Source of the DNA: JAXLVB01 sp046329195
GTDB taxonomy: Bacteria > Bacteroidota > Bacteroidia > Cytophagales > Spirosomataceae
NCBI GenBank assembly: GCA_046329195.1
Contig: JAXLVB010000001.1
Coordinates: 806,001 to 870,000, forward strand
Length of the DNA: 64,000 nucleotides
Direction of reading: 5' to 3'
The stretch's first letter is position 1, and every line of letters starts with the position of its first letter. Under the pieces are notes generated by a model, which ran no database searches, was not told the origin of the DNA, and saw only the letters and a program-made list of their open reading frames with translations. The position numbers and the translations under genes are program-made. Below are positions 34,455-43,836 of this stretch, in pieces.

Positions 34455-35193
34455 TATTATTACTCCAGTACTTAATGGGGCGGCATACATCGAACAAAAT
34501 ATTCGAAGTGTTCAACAACTGAGCATTCCACATGAACATATTGTTGTAGATGGGCAATCCACAGACGGCACACTAGATATTTTAAAGAAATATCCTCATT
34601 TGAGAGTTGTACATCAGTCTCACACATCTGGTATGTACGGAGCTATTCAGGAAGGTATCGATGTTTGTAGTGGAAATTACATTTGCTACCTCAACTGTGA
34701 TGATCAACTCATTCCTTTTGGGTTTATAATGCTTTACAATACCCTTATAGCACTCAAGGCAGATTTGGTAGTGGGTGATAGCTTAATCCTGTATCAACAT
34801 TCTCATCAAATAAAATATGTTGCAGCCAAACCTTGGCCTAACTATTGGCTCAAAGTTGGCGAGTTACCTTTTCTACAGCCTAGTTCTATTTTTAGTCGGA
34901 GTGCGTATTTCAAAGCTGGTGGAATAAACGCCAACTATCGAATAGCTGGAGATTTTGACTTATTCCGACGTATTTCGAAATTTGTAAAGATTTATCGAGT
35001 CAATGTACCCGCTACCATTTTCTTGAAGCATGGAGCTTCGTTGGGTGATAAAAATACCCCCTTATTTCATCAGGAAATCGCTCAAATTTTAAAGCAACAA
35101 AAACACCTTTTCACGGTTTTTATGTTTCGGGTCGTAAATTTTTTTACAAATGGATACTGGTCATTCCTAAATCGAAACAAACTGGATGTCTAA
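34447..35193 (+). CDS. Glycosyltransferase family 2 protein
   Basis: From ATG 34447 the product has 248 residues, starting MLSIITPVLNGAAYIEQNI. GT2 motifs are VVDGQSTDGTLD and YLNCDDQLIPFG (DxD-like), followed by RIAGDFDLFRR. It should add a sugar to the lipid-linked unit in the cytoplasm. The start overlaps the Wzy stop by 8 bp, and the stop overlaps the next gene by 8 bp, so the three are translationally coupled. A longer frame from 34417 is unlikely because it lies inside the previous gene. Confidence 0.93.
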   Translation: MLSIITPVLNGAAYIEQNIRSVQQLSIPHEHIVVDGQSTDGTLDILKKYPHLRVVHQSHTSGMYGAIQEGIDVCSGNYICYLNCDDQLIPFGFIMLYNTLIALKADLVVGDSLILYQHSHQIKYVAAKPWPNYWLKVGELPFLQPSSIFSRSAYFKAGGINANYRIAGDFDLFRRISKFVKIYRVNVPATIFLKHGASLGDKNTPLFHQEIAQILKQQKHLFTVFMFRVVNFFTNGYWSFLNRNKLDV

Positions 35194-36235
35194 AACTATC
35201 CTCTTTTTGTATAGTGAACTGATGCCCTACAACTTACCTTGGTTTTCGATATTGACCCAGCAATATGGTTACAAGGTCATAGTGGTGCATTGGGACACTC
35301 GTAAACAGACCCCCTACCTGCCACCTACTATTCCGGATGTGGCATTTCACCTTCGGTCGAATTTTAGCACAATTCAACTACAACAACTTGCTGATAATCT
35401 TCAGCCCGATATTATTTACAGTTCGGGCCGCATGGACAGTGGCTACCTACGTGTGTGTAGCCATTGGAAATCGAAAGGATCAATTACTGTATGCGGCTTT
35501 GATACTCCTTGGCAAAGTACCTGGCGCCAATGGATAGCCGTACTAGGTCGTAGTTTGTTCTTTAAACCGTATTTTACACATATTTGGGTTCCTGGTCGCT
35601 TTCAGTATGAGTACGCACGAAAGTTGGGCTTTGCCCCCAACCAGATTTTAATGAATCTTTATGCAGCCAATACTATCCCTTTTAGAGCAAAAGCCTCTGC
35701 TAAGTTGGCTAGCTATCCTCATCGGATCTTATTTGTAGGCCGACTAACACCTGAAAAAGGCATCCAACAACTCACAAAAGCATTTAGTGAACTACAATCT
35801 ATCTCGCCAAATGACTGGATACTGACTGTTGTAGGTGATGGTTCTCTAAAATCCAGTTTGCCTATTCATCCCTCTATCGAATACATCCCTTTTTCTTCCC
35901 AAGTCCAGCTAGCTCAATTGGCTAGTCAATCTGGAATATTTTGTTTGCCAAGTCCTCTCGAACACTGGGGAGTAGTAGTACATGAGTTGGCAGCTGCAGG
36001 TTTGCCATTACTACTGTCAGAACAATGCGGTGCAGCTTCTGAATTTCTGATTAATGGTTTTAATGGCTATTTTTTCAAGGGAGGAAATATCTTCGATTTA
36101 CAAAAAAAACTTTTATTGATGATGTCTTTACCTGATACACAGTTATCTGAAATGGGTAAAAACTCTCAAAAACTTTCTGAACGAATCAGTGCCGAAACCT
36201 CTGTAGCATCGTTAGTAAGTATTTTAAATTGCTAA
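35186..36235 (+). CDS. Glycosyltransferase family 4 protein
   Basis: The 349-residue product has a GT-B fold. The C-terminal domain shows ILFVGRLTPEKGIQQL, VVGDGSLKSSL and PSPLEHWGVVVHELAAAGLP, the GT4 nucleotide-sugar site with the E-x7-E-like pattern. It overlaps the preceding GT2 gene by 8 bp and is the last gene of locus 1. Sugar specificity is unknown. Confidence 0.92.
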   Translation: MSKTILFLYSELMPYNLPWFSILTQQYGYKVIVVHWDTRKQTPYLPPTIPDVAFHLRSNFSTIQLQQLADNLQPDIIYSSGRMDSGYLRVCSHWKSKGSITVCGFDTPWQSTWRQWIAVLGRSLFFKPYFTHIWVPGRFQYEYARKLGFAPNQILMNLYAANTIPFRAKASAKLASYPHRILFVGRLTPEKGIQQLTKAFSELQSISPNDWILTVVGDGSLKSSLPIHPSIEYIPFSSQVQLAQLASQSGIFCLPSPLEHWGVVVHELAAAGLPLLLSEQCGAASEFLINGFNGYFFKGGNIFDLQKKLLLMMSLPDTQLSEMGKNSQKLSERISAETSVASLVSILNC

Positions 36236-36395
36236 GGATTCCTTTCTCAAAAAGAAACTCCCTACTCATCGCACTTTTAAATTGTGTACTATGTTTGTTA
36301 GTAGGTAATTAAGTACTTATGCAAAAATAGTTTGTAATATCCAATCAACGAATAAAGCCTATAAACTCCTGTTTATTAGGTATTTACCAATAACG

Positions 36396-36416
36396 GATAA
36401 CGATTAACTAATAACG
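36396..36416. repeat. 21-bp direct repeat, copy 1 (left of moaA)
   Basis: A 21-bp AT-rich sequence (beginning GATAACGATTAAC) occurs again at 37539-37559 in the same orientation, enclosing moaA. The spacing is 1143 bp. Confidence 0.8.
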
Positions 36417-36469
36417 TCTTTGTACTTATAATCTGTACATTTACCTTTGATATGATTTATTGACGAACT

Positions 36470-37456
36470 ATGCCTGTTTTTGACAACCACGGACGCCCCA
36501 TTACCTACCTTCGGCTGGCAGTAACAGACCGCTGTAACTTGCGGTGCTTTTATTGTATGCCCGAAGATGGTATCAAATACCTACCCAAAAAACAGTTGCT
36601 TAGCTACGAAGAAATGGAGCGCTTGGTACGGGTATTGGCCAGTATGGGTATCAAAAAAGTACGTATTACTGGCGGCGAACCCTTTGTTCGTCACGATTTG
36701 GTTCCTTTTATGTACCGTTTGGCGGCTATTGATGGGGTCGAAGAAATTGCCCTTACGACTAACGGCATTTTGACAGGTCAATACATTCACGACCTCAAGG
36801 CTATTGGTGTAAAATCCATCAATTTGAGTATGGATACACTAGACCGTCAGCGTTTTTTTGAAATTACTCGCCGTGACGAATTTGTGAAGGTAGAACGATG
36901 TATGTATGAGTTATTAGACAGCGGTTTCGAGGTCAAAATAAATGCGGTGGTGATGGAGGGCAAAAATACACAAGACATCTTGCCGATGGTAGCCCTTACT
37001 CGTGACTATCCCGTGGCCGTACGTTTTATTGAAGAAATGCCCTTCAATGGTGAAGGCAGCCACTATCCTCAACTCCACTGGACTTACCGACGAATTTTGG
37101 ACGAAATCCGTTCACAATACCCTGAACTCCAAAAACTTACAGACGAGCCGCATTCTACCTCTTACAACTATCGAGTTCCTCAGCATCAGGGCACAATCGG
37201 GGTAATTGCGGCTTTTACCCGGTCTTTTTGTGGTTCTTGCAATCGCATTCGTATCACGGCTCAAGGAGTACTCAAAACCTGCCTATATGACAATGGGGTA
37301 TTGCAGCTTCGAGACCTGCTCCGAACCAATATTTCGGATGAAGGGCTTCAGGATGTACTTCAACAAACGCTTCAACGCCGCCCCAAAGATGGGTATGAAG
37401 CCGAATCGCTCCGTGGCTCACTCGTTACCGAATCTATGACAACTATTGGTGGCTAA
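36470..37456 (+). CDS. moaA: GTP 3',8-cyclase, molybdenum cofactor synthesis
   Basis: The 328-residue product is a radical SAM enzyme that converts GTP to 3',8-cyclo-7,8-dihydro-GTP. The N-terminal cluster site is CNLRCFYCMP. The C-terminal second cluster has FCGSCNRIRITAQGVLKTCLY, and the protein ends in the conserved GG (MTTIGG). The start MPVFDNHGRPITYLRLAVTDR is typical. No other moa or moe gene is near, so it is an orphan here, between polysaccharide locus 1 and a DksA-like gene. Short direct repeats flank it. Confidence 0.97.
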   Translation: MPVFDNHGRPITYLRLAVTDRCNLRCFYCMPEDGIKYLPKKQLLSYEEMERLVRVLASMGIKKVRITGGEPFVRHDLVPFMYRLAAIDGVEEIALTTNGILTGQYIHDLKAIGVKSINLSMDTLDRQRFFEITRRDEFVKVERCMYELLDSGFEVKINAVVMEGKNTQDILPMVALTRDYPVAVRFIEEMPFNGEGSHYPQLHWTYRRILDEIRSQYPELQKLTDEPHSTSYNYRVPQHQGTIGVIAAFTRSFCGSCNRIRITAQGVLKTCLYDNGVLQLRDLLRTNISDEGLQDVLQQTLQRRPKDGYEAESLRGSLVTESMTTIGG

Positions 37457-37538
37457 GTACTTGAACACATTTAGTTTATATTATCCAGCAAGCACTTTCA
37501 AGCATAAGCATTTGTTTATCAGCATTTTACGATTAACC

Positions 37539-37559
37539 GATAACGATTAACTAATAACG
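37539..37559. repeat. 21-bp direct repeat, copy 2 (right of moaA)
   Basis: This is identical to 36396-36416. Several further copies of the shorter GTACTTA word lie on both sides of moaA. Confidence 0.8.
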
Positions 37560-37670
37560 CTTAGGTACTTAAGGGTTATTACCTTCATAAGTTGACAAAC
37601 TTGCAAAAAGCCATGAAAATCAACACTCGTACTTATGTTGAGTTACTTTTGTCTTGGCACTAAAATAAAA

Positions 37671-37692
37671 ATCCCCTTATTGCTAAGGGGAT
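37671..37692 (-). terminator. Terminator of the DksA-like gene
   Basis: A perfect 9-bp stem (37671-37679 with 37684-37692) has a 4-nt loop. On the minus strand it is followed by a T run (A-run at 37664-37670 on the plus strand). Confidence 0.8.
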
Positions 37693-37746
37693 ACAATATC
37701 ACCGAACAACACAAGCCATTCGTAATTCTACTCTAATCGTCTTTTT

Positions 37747-38151
37747 TTAACTCGAACGGCGCAGTTTTGCCTCAATCGTCTGCTGGGTGTGTGGTACAGC
37801 CCGCAAGCGCTCTTTTGGTATGAGCTTACCTGTATCTATACAAATGCCGTATGTGCCATTTTTGATACGAATGAGGGCGTTTTCGAGCTGAATAGCAAAC
37901 TTTTGTAAGCGAGCAGCCGATTGGCTCAACATTTCCCGCTCACTGGTATCGGCACCATCTTCAAGCAATTTGCTGTTTCCAGAAGTTTCGTCTGTACCCG
38001 AGTCGTTTTTCTTACTCAACGAATCCCGAATTTTGCGCAGTTCTGAGCGAGTTTCTTCCAGTTTTGTAACAATGATTTCCTCAAATTCTTTGAGTTCCTC
38101 TTCGGAATATCGGGTTCTTTCTTCTGTGGTGTTCATAGGCATGGGTAACAT
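37747..38151 (-). CDS. DksA/TraR-like transcriptional regulator without full zinc finger
   Basis: The 134-residue product has a long coiled coil (about residues 15-105) and a C-terminal motif GTYGICIDTGKLIPKERLRAV, where DksA has a four-cysteine zinc finger. Only one cysteine remains (in GIC). Bacteroidota DksA-like proteins often look like this. Such proteins insert into the RNA polymerase secondary channel. Three in-frame methionines (residues 1, 4 and 6) leave the start open. It lies divergent to gdh. Confidence 0.8.
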   Translation of the reverse strand: MLPMPMNTTEERTRYSEEELKEFEEIIVTKLEETRSELRKIRDSLSKKNDSGTDETSGNSKLLEDGADTSEREMLSQSAARLQKFAIQLENALIRIKNGTYGICIDTGKLIPKERLRAVPHTQQTIEAKLRRSS

Positions 38152-38427
38152 CCGTTTGTTAAGTATTGATTTACAGAGCCTTACGACAGGGATACAGGCT
38201 TAGTTTGTTGAGGGTTGTAAAAAATGCCACAAAAATAAGACTAACTTCTATTCTTTCAACTTTTTGAATAAAAAAGAAACAATAAAAAAAAGTTCAACCT
38301 TGGTTTTGGCAATGAATATTTGGCAAAACCTCTGGTTATCCAAATAGGGTAATGGTCATTTGACAATTCACACAACAACCTTCCATTTTGTCTGGAAACT
38401 ACTCCATTATCTTTTGAAAATAGTCAT

Positions 38428-38459
38428 TTGATTTTGTCATCGAAAAGGTTGTAAGTTTG
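38428..38459 (+). promoter_or_regulatory. Promoter of the glutamate dehydrogenase gene
   Basis: TTG (38428-38430) is followed after 21 bp by TAAGTTTG (38452-38459), a full match to the Bacteroidota consensus. The mRNA leader would be about 110 nt. The rest of the 426-bp gap to the DksA-like gene holds nothing else I can name. Confidence 0.75.
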
Positions 38460-38577
38460 CGGTCAAATCATTTCATCGCAAAAAAACCAAATTTTTTATC
38501 AGAATAATTCTATATATGTTGAGCCGATTTATGGAGTCTCTTTCATTAGGCTAAACAACACATAAAGAACTACTACC

Positions 38578-39852
38578 ATGAGCTACATTGAACCCGCTCC
38601 GATTAAAGACCAAGAGAATCCGCTTGAGTCAATGATGCAACGCTTCGACAAGGCTGTTGAGCTGTTAGGCATCAGTGAGGAAATGTATTATATTTTGAAA
38701 GTACCTCGCAAGCAAGTGATTGTGGGGCTACCCGTAACGATGGACAATGGGTCTATCAAAGTATTTGAGGGGTATCGGGTGATTCACTCAAACATCTTGG
38801 GGCCGGCTAAGGGTGGTATTCGATTCGACCCGGCCGTTAACTTAGACGAAGTGCGGGCTTTGGCAGCTTGGATGACTTGGAAATGCGCCGTGGTGGATAT
38901 TCCGTATGGAGGTGCTAAGGGGGGCATAGCTTGTAACCCACGAGAAATGTCAGCAGGAGAAATTGAGCGCCTCATGCGGGCATACACTTTGGCAATGCTT
39001 GATGTGTTTGGTCCAGACAAAGACATTCCGGCTCCAGATATGGGTACAGGCCCTCGTGAAATGGCTTGGCTGATGGACGAATTCTCAAAGGCTAATGGCA
39101 TGACAATCAGTGGAGTAGTAACCGGAAAACCCCTTGTACTAGGTGGCTCGCTTGGACGTACAGAAGCTACAGGTAGAGGCGTAACGGTGTCGGCACTGGC
39201 GGCCATGGAAAAACTTCGTATCAATCCTTATCGGGCTTCGGCTGCCGTACAAGGTTTTGGCAATGTAGGCTCGCACGCTGCTGCACTTATGCACGAGCGT
39301 GGGGTTAGTGTCAAAGCAATCAGTGATATTACGGGTGCGTATTACAACGACCGAGGCATTGATATTGAAGCCGCTATGGCCTACCGTGATAAAAACAAAG
39401 GAACGTTGGAAGGTTTTGAGGGTGCCGAAAAAATATCGAACGAAGATTTGTTAACCCTAGCGGTTGACGTGCTTGTACCTGCGGCCAAAGAAGATGTGAT
39501 TACAGACGATAACGCCGCTAACATCCAAGCAAGACTCATTGTAGAAGGAGCCAACGGACCTACCTCGGCCAGCGCCGACGATATTATCAACGAAAAAGGC
39601 ATCATGGTTGTACCCGATATTTTAGCCAATGCTGGTGGCGTGACAGTATCTTACTTTGAGTGGGTTCAGAATCGCATCGGTTATGCCTGGACGCTCGACC
39701 GTATCAACCGCCGAACCGACCGTATTATGAAAGACGCTTTTGACAAGGTATATGCTGCATCGCAGAAGTACAAAGTAAATATGCGTATTGCGGCATACAT
39801 CGTTGCCATAGACAAAGTAGCCTCTACTTACAAATTCCGTGGGGGGTATTAA
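38578..39852 (+). CDS. gdhA: Glutamate dehydrogenase (Glu/Leu/Phe/Val family)
   Basis: The 424-residue product has the amino-acid dehydrogenase fold. The catalytic lysine is in PYGGAKGGIACNP, the aspartate in PAPDMGTGPREM, and the NAD(P) site is AAVQGFGNVGSHAA. Length and motifs fit the hexameric NAD-type glutamate dehydrogenase of about 420 residues. Whether it uses NAD or NADP is not certain. A clean promoter precedes it and a terminator follows, so it is a single-gene unit between the two polysaccharide loci. Confidence 0.93.
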   Translation: MSYIEPAPIKDQENPLESMMQRFDKAVELLGISEEMYYILKVPRKQVIVGLPVTMDNGSIKVFEGYRVIHSNILGPAKGGIRFDPAVNLDEVRALAAWMTWKCAVVDIPYGGAKGGIACNPREMSAGEIERLMRAYTLAMLDVFGPDKDIPAPDMGTGPREMAWLMDEFSKANGMTISGVVTGKPLVLGGSLGRTEATGRGVTVSALAAMEKLRINPYRASAAVQGFGNVGSHAAALMHERGVSVKAISDITGAYYNDRGIDIEAAMAYRDKNKGTLEGFEGAEKISNEDLLTLAVDVLVPAAKEDVITDDNAANIQARLIVEGANGPTSASADDIINEKGIMVVPDILANAGGVTVSYFEWVQNRIGYAWTLDRINRRTDRIMKDAFDKVYAASQKYKVNMRIAAYIVAIDKVASTYKFRGGY

Positions 39853-39877
39853 TACTGATTATCTCGTTTTTTGTAAG

Positions 39878-39902
39878 AAAGACCACTCTGCATGTGGTCT
39901 TT
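39878..39902 (+). terminator. Terminator of gdhA
   Basis: A perfect 9-bp stem (39878-39886 with 39894-39902) has a 7-nt loop and is followed by T-rich sequence. Confidence 0.75.
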
Positions 39903-40022
39903 TCTTGTTTTACCCACTCGTCATATCACGAATCCTTTCAATCTCTTTGCCATACGTTACTTTTTTGCAGACCTTTGCGTCGAATTTAACCATTGTTAAA
40001 TGGTTCATTAAATTTTCTCTTG

Positions 40023-41213
40023 ATGAAGATTGTTATTTTGACTTGCTGGTACACCGACAACATGGGCTATGCCGAAAATTGTTTGCCACGCTCTTTAGCC
40101 AAGTTGGGACACGAAGTTCACATTATCAGCTCACTCGGAAAGGCTTATTTTAATGATTCTTCTTACGAAAAAACGTATGCTTCTTTTGCTGGCCCAGCTA
40201 TCGCCCCAGCAGGGACTACACAACTAACAGAGCGTTTGTTTTTGCACCGACTACCGCATGGGTTTTTAATGGGTAGAATCTATTTAAAAGGGCTTTATAG
40301 TGTACTAAAATCTATCAACCCTGAGGTAGTACAAAGCTTCGAAATCGCTTCTCCATATACATTACAGGCTGTTTTGTTGAAGCCATTTTTAGGTTTTAAA
40401 TATTTTAACGGTAGCCATACTACCTTATCTGTTTTTCCTTTGCACCATACTTGGTCGTCGTGGTCTCTGCAAAAGCTCAAATGGGTACTTTTCAAACAAT
40501 TCCCTGGCTGGGTTGTATCATGGTTTACAAATCGTTGTTATCCAGCGAGTTCGGACTGTGCCTTGATTGCCACCACCTATATGGGGATGCCTGCCGATAA
40601 ATGCACCGTGTGCCCATTAGGTGTTGAAACTGACGTTTTTATGCCAGCAAATACCTCTTCGCTTATACAAGACTGCGAGCAAAAACGAGCTGAATTAGGC
40701 TATATTGCCGACGATATTGTTTGTATCTACACCGGACGTTTTTCAGAAGACAAAAATCCGCTCGTTTTAGCAAAAGCTATTGCATCGCTTCAAAAAACAG
40801 GCGAAACTACGTTCAAAGGTCTGTTTATTGGTGAAGGAATCCAACGAGATGCTATCTTAGCGTGTGAGGGTTGTCAGGTTATTTCCTTTTTGCCTCATAC
40901 ACAGCTTCCGTTGTTTTACCGCTTGGCTGATATTGGCGTTTGGCCTACCCAAGAATCCACAAGCATGTTAGATGCTGCCGCTTCAGGCATTCCAATCATT
41001 GTTAATGATACACTCAAAGCAACAGAGCGAATTGATGGGAACGGCCTTTCGTATAAATTAGGTAATTTTGAAGACTTGGCCCATAAATTGAGACTACTGG
41101 GAGATAAATCTTATCGAAAAAAATTGGGCGACACTGGCCGTTATCGAATGGAAACTCTTTTTAGTTGGGATAAGATTGCAAAAGAACGAATCCAAGACTA
41201 TTTAACGTTCTGA
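40023..41213 (+). CDS. Glycosyltransferase family 4 protein (locus 2)
   Basis: From ATG 40023 the product has 396 residues, starting MKIVILTCWYTDNMGYAENC. It has the GT-B fold with ICIYTGRFSEDKNPLVLAKA and a later LFIGEGIQRDA, then ADIGVWPTQESTSMLDAAASG. A longer frame from 39993 adds ten residues with no support. It starts the second polysaccharide locus. Sugar specificity is unknown. Confidence 0.92.
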   Translation: MKIVILTCWYTDNMGYAENCLPRSLAKLGHEVHIISSLGKAYFNDSSYEKTYASFAGPAIAPAGTTQLTERLFLHRLPHGFLMGRIYLKGLYSVLKSINPEVVQSFEIASPYTLQAVLLKPFLGFKYFNGSHTTLSVFPLHHTWSSWSLQKLKWVLFKQFPGWVVSWFTNRCYPASSDCALIATTYMGMPADKCTVCPLGVETDVFMPANTSSLIQDCEQKRAELGYIADDIVCIYTGRFSEDKNPLVLAKAIASLQKTGETTFKGLFIGEGIQRDAILACEGCQVISFLPHTQLPLFYRLADIGVWPTQESTSMLDAAASGIPIIVNDTLKATERIDGNGLSYKLGNFEDLAHKLRLLGDKSYRKKLGDTGRYRMETLFSWDKIAKERIQDYLTF

Positions 41214-41216
41214 TTG

Positions 41217-42500
41217 ATGCCCCTTTCATTCCTAAAAAAACTCCTTTTCAAGCACGAATTCACTCGAAACCTTTCTTTGTTGATTGGCACATCAGTCGTT
41301 GGTTATGGAATCACCTTGCTATTATCGCCAGTTTTAACACGCCTCTACGACCCTACTGCTTTTGGTGTTTTGCAGGTATTCCTTTCATGGTGTTTGTTAG
41401 GTGCTGGGTTGATATGTGCTCGCTATGAGACCGCTATTCTGATACCTAAAGACGAAAAAACTGCCTTTTCCTTAGCCGTTATTTCTTTCAGTATAGCCAT
41501 AGTATTATGCGTTTTTTGTGTATTTATTGTTCTTGGTCTAAAACTTTTCGGACAAGACATTTCTCAAGTTATATTACTAAATCCGTATTTGTGGTTCTTT
41601 CCACCTGCTTTGCTATTTATTGGCACTTACCAGATTTTCAGCCAATTAGCCGTACGAAATCAAGCATTTAAAGAAATAGGAAAAACCAAAATAACCCAAT
41701 CGGTTGGTCAGGCACTTGTACAGTTATCTCTTGGCATAACTCAAACTGGTGCATGGGGATTGATAATAGGAGATGTTGTGGGGCGATTTTGGGGGATAAT
41801 ATACCTATCTAAAAAAATGATACGTAGTTATCAACAAGAGTTCCACAAGATAAATTTTTCTTATCTACGACAAGTTGCTTGGCGGTATCGAACGTTTCCT
41901 TTGGTATCATCATGGTCCACCCTGATTAATACAGGGGCGTACATTATCCCTAATCTTCTTTTTACTGACTATTACGGCCTATATTTTATGGGCTTATATG
42001 CTCTGTCCGAACGAGTTTTCTCGTCTCCCAAAGCATTAATTGGGCAGTCTGTCTCCCAAGTTTACAACGGTACAGCATCCAAACATCTAAACGACCCTAC
42101 TGGTTTATTGCTTCTGTATAGAAAATTGGCTATTCAACTGTTTCTATTAGGGGCGATACCTTTTTTACCTATCATTGTTTTTGGAGAGTCAATTTTTGGA
42201 TGGGTTTTTGGTCATGAATGGAAAATGGCTGGATATTATGCCCAAATCTTAGCTTGTATGCAGTGGTTTGAATTTGTGGCGTCGCCGTTGTCTCAAACAC
42301 TCAATTTATTAGAAAAACAGCATTGGCAACTACGATGGGATATCCTTCGTTTGTTGCTTTGTATCCTATCTATATACATTGCTCACTCTTTTTTTGATAA
42401 TCCATTTTGGGGAATAACGGCCTATGCTATTTCTCTTTCTTTAATGTATGGGGTTCACATTTTTCTTTGTAACTTAGCTATAAAACGGATTTCATCCTAA
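41217..42500 (+). CDS. Wzx-type flippase (locus 2)
   Basis: The 427-residue product has about twelve membrane helices. The first is LLIGTSVVGYGITLLLSPVL. The region PTAFGVLQVFLSW fits the polysaccharide flippase family (MOP superfamily). It starts 3 bp after the GT4 stop; the frame also reads from a TTG at 41214, but the ATG is preferred. It is the second flippase in the window, so locus 2 probably builds its own repeat unit. Confidence 0.9.
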   Translation: MPLSFLKKLLFKHEFTRNLSLLIGTSVVGYGITLLLSPVLTRLYDPTAFGVLQVFLSWCLLGAGLICARYETAILIPKDEKTAFSLAVISFSIAIVLCVFCVFIVLGLKLFGQDISQVILLNPYLWFFPPALLFIGTYQIFSQLAVRNQAFKEIGKTKITQSVGQALVQLSLGITQTGAWGLIIGDVVGRFWGIIYLSKKMIRSYQQEFHKINFSYLRQVAWRYRTFPLVSSWSTLINTGAYIIPNLLFTDYYGLYFMGLYALSERVFSSPKALIGQSVSQVYNGTASKHLNDPTGLLLLYRKLAIQLFLLGAIPFLPIIVFGESIFGWVFGHEWKMAGYYAQILACMQWFEFVASPLSQTLNLLEKQHWQLRWDILRLLLCILSIYIAHSFFDNPFWGITAYAISLSLMYGVHIFLCNLAIKRISS

Positions 42501-42503
42501 CAA

Positions 42504-43835
42504 ATGCTCATCCTATCACCGCTGAAACAGGTTGTTTCTAACCACCCTAAACTTCTCGTTTTGATAGGTTTAGTGTTGTATGTTTTACTTTTTATAGGCA
42601 TTTACCGATTTCACTTGTCAATATACTGGGATTATTGGGGTTTTAACTATTATGAGCCACCACTATGGTTATATATTTTTGCTTGGGCTACGGCTCTCCT
42701 ACCCTGTAGCTGGCTTCCCATCCAAATTAATCGCCCATCTCAAATCATTTATTGGGCGTTATATCTCATTTGTTATGTTCCGGCCTTGTTTTCGCCAATA
42801 TTCATGCAACTATGTCGAGTCTCTGATTTATTTTTTTTGGTACTATCACTCTTTATTGGCTTCTTGCTAATAGCTCTTCCGTATCAAATCATGCTCCCAA
42901 AATTCAATTTTAGCATGTCTATTCGGAGTTTTAAACTGCTATTTTGGAGTATCACTATTATCTTTTTTTCAGATATAATATACGTATATTGGGGAAATTT
43001 CCAGTTAGTTTCATTTGCAGATGTATATGATATTAGATTTTCGGGCGGAGAGCTTGCTAAAAAGAATTTTGTAGGATATGCCATCATTATATCTGCCGGT
43101 TGTCTAATGCCCTTATTACTTTCGTGGGGAATTTTCACCAAAAACACCCTCTATATTGTTCTCTCGGTTGTTGGACTAACTATTTTGTATAGTACCGCCG
43201 GTAATAAGATGATGCTTTTTTTTATTCTTGTCTTATTGGTAATACATTGGTTTTTTCGGAACGATTTTAGAAATTTTGGAATCACCTTTACCTTCTATTT
43301 AGTACTTTTTTGGGGTTTGCTATTATACCTAAGCGAAATAGAATCTGTTCGCTCCATCCTAATGGTCGTAATTGGGTTACTCTTTATGCGTACATTAGGG
43401 AATGCTGGATTAACTACTGGCTTGTACCATTCTTTTTTTTTAAATCATCCCACCACCCACTATTCACATATCAATTTTATCCGTTTTTTTATAGAATATC
43501 CTTATCAAGAACAATTAGGACAAGAAATTGGCTATTATTATATGGGTGAATCAGACCTTAACCTAAATGCCATTTTTTGGGCCACCGATGGGCTTGCGGC
43601 ATTAGGTGTGTGGGGTATTCCTATCGTTTGTTTTTTAGTGGGGTGGGTGTTTTGGATAATAGATACTTGTGCCCAAAAGCACGACCTCAAGTTTGTGGTC
43701 ATGGCCATCCTTCCTGTTGGAATGAATCTACTCAATATGTCCTTATTTACCACACTCTTAACAGGGGGCATGGCACTTTCTATGCTTTTGCTTTACTTAA
43801 TGCCTCCTCTCAAAGCTAATTCAAATTATTGCTAA
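42504..43835 (+). CDS. Wzy-like polymerase or multi-helix membrane protein (locus 2)
   Basis: The 443-residue product has about twelve membrane helices with a long loop at about residues 310-350 (GLYHSFFLNHPTTHYSHINF). This loop and the helix pattern resemble oligosaccharide repeat-unit polymerases. It starts 3 bp after the flippase stop and is followed 1 bp later by a methyltransferase. The polymerase call rests on topology and context. Confidence 0.78.
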   Translation: MLILSPLKQVVSNHPKLLVLIGLVLYVLLFIGIYRFHLSIYWDYWGFNYYEPPLWLYIFAWATALLPCSWLPIQINRPSQIIYWALYLICYVPALFSPIFMQLCRVSDLFFLVLSLFIGFLLIALPYQIMLPKFNFSMSIRSFKLLFWSITIIFFSDIIYVYWGNFQLVSFADVYDIRFSGGELAKKNFVGYAIIISAGCLMPLLLSWGIFTKNTLYIVLSVVGLTILYSTAGNKMMLFFILVLLVIHWFFRNDFRNFGITFTFYLVLFWGLLLYLSEIESVRSILMVVIGLLFMRTLGNAGLTTGLYHSFFLNHPTTHYSHINFIRFFIEYPYQEQLGQEIGYYYMGESDLNLNAIFWATDGLAALGVWGIPIVCFLVGWVFWIIDTCAQKHDLKFVVMAILPVGMNLLNMSLFTTLLTGGMALSMLLLYLMPPLKANSNYC

Positions 43836-43836
43836 T

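Noticed and set aside
36236..36469. A molybdenum cofactor riboswitch before moaA
   Set aside because: The leader shows no recognisable Moco aptamer core, only AT-rich sequence and a direct repeat.
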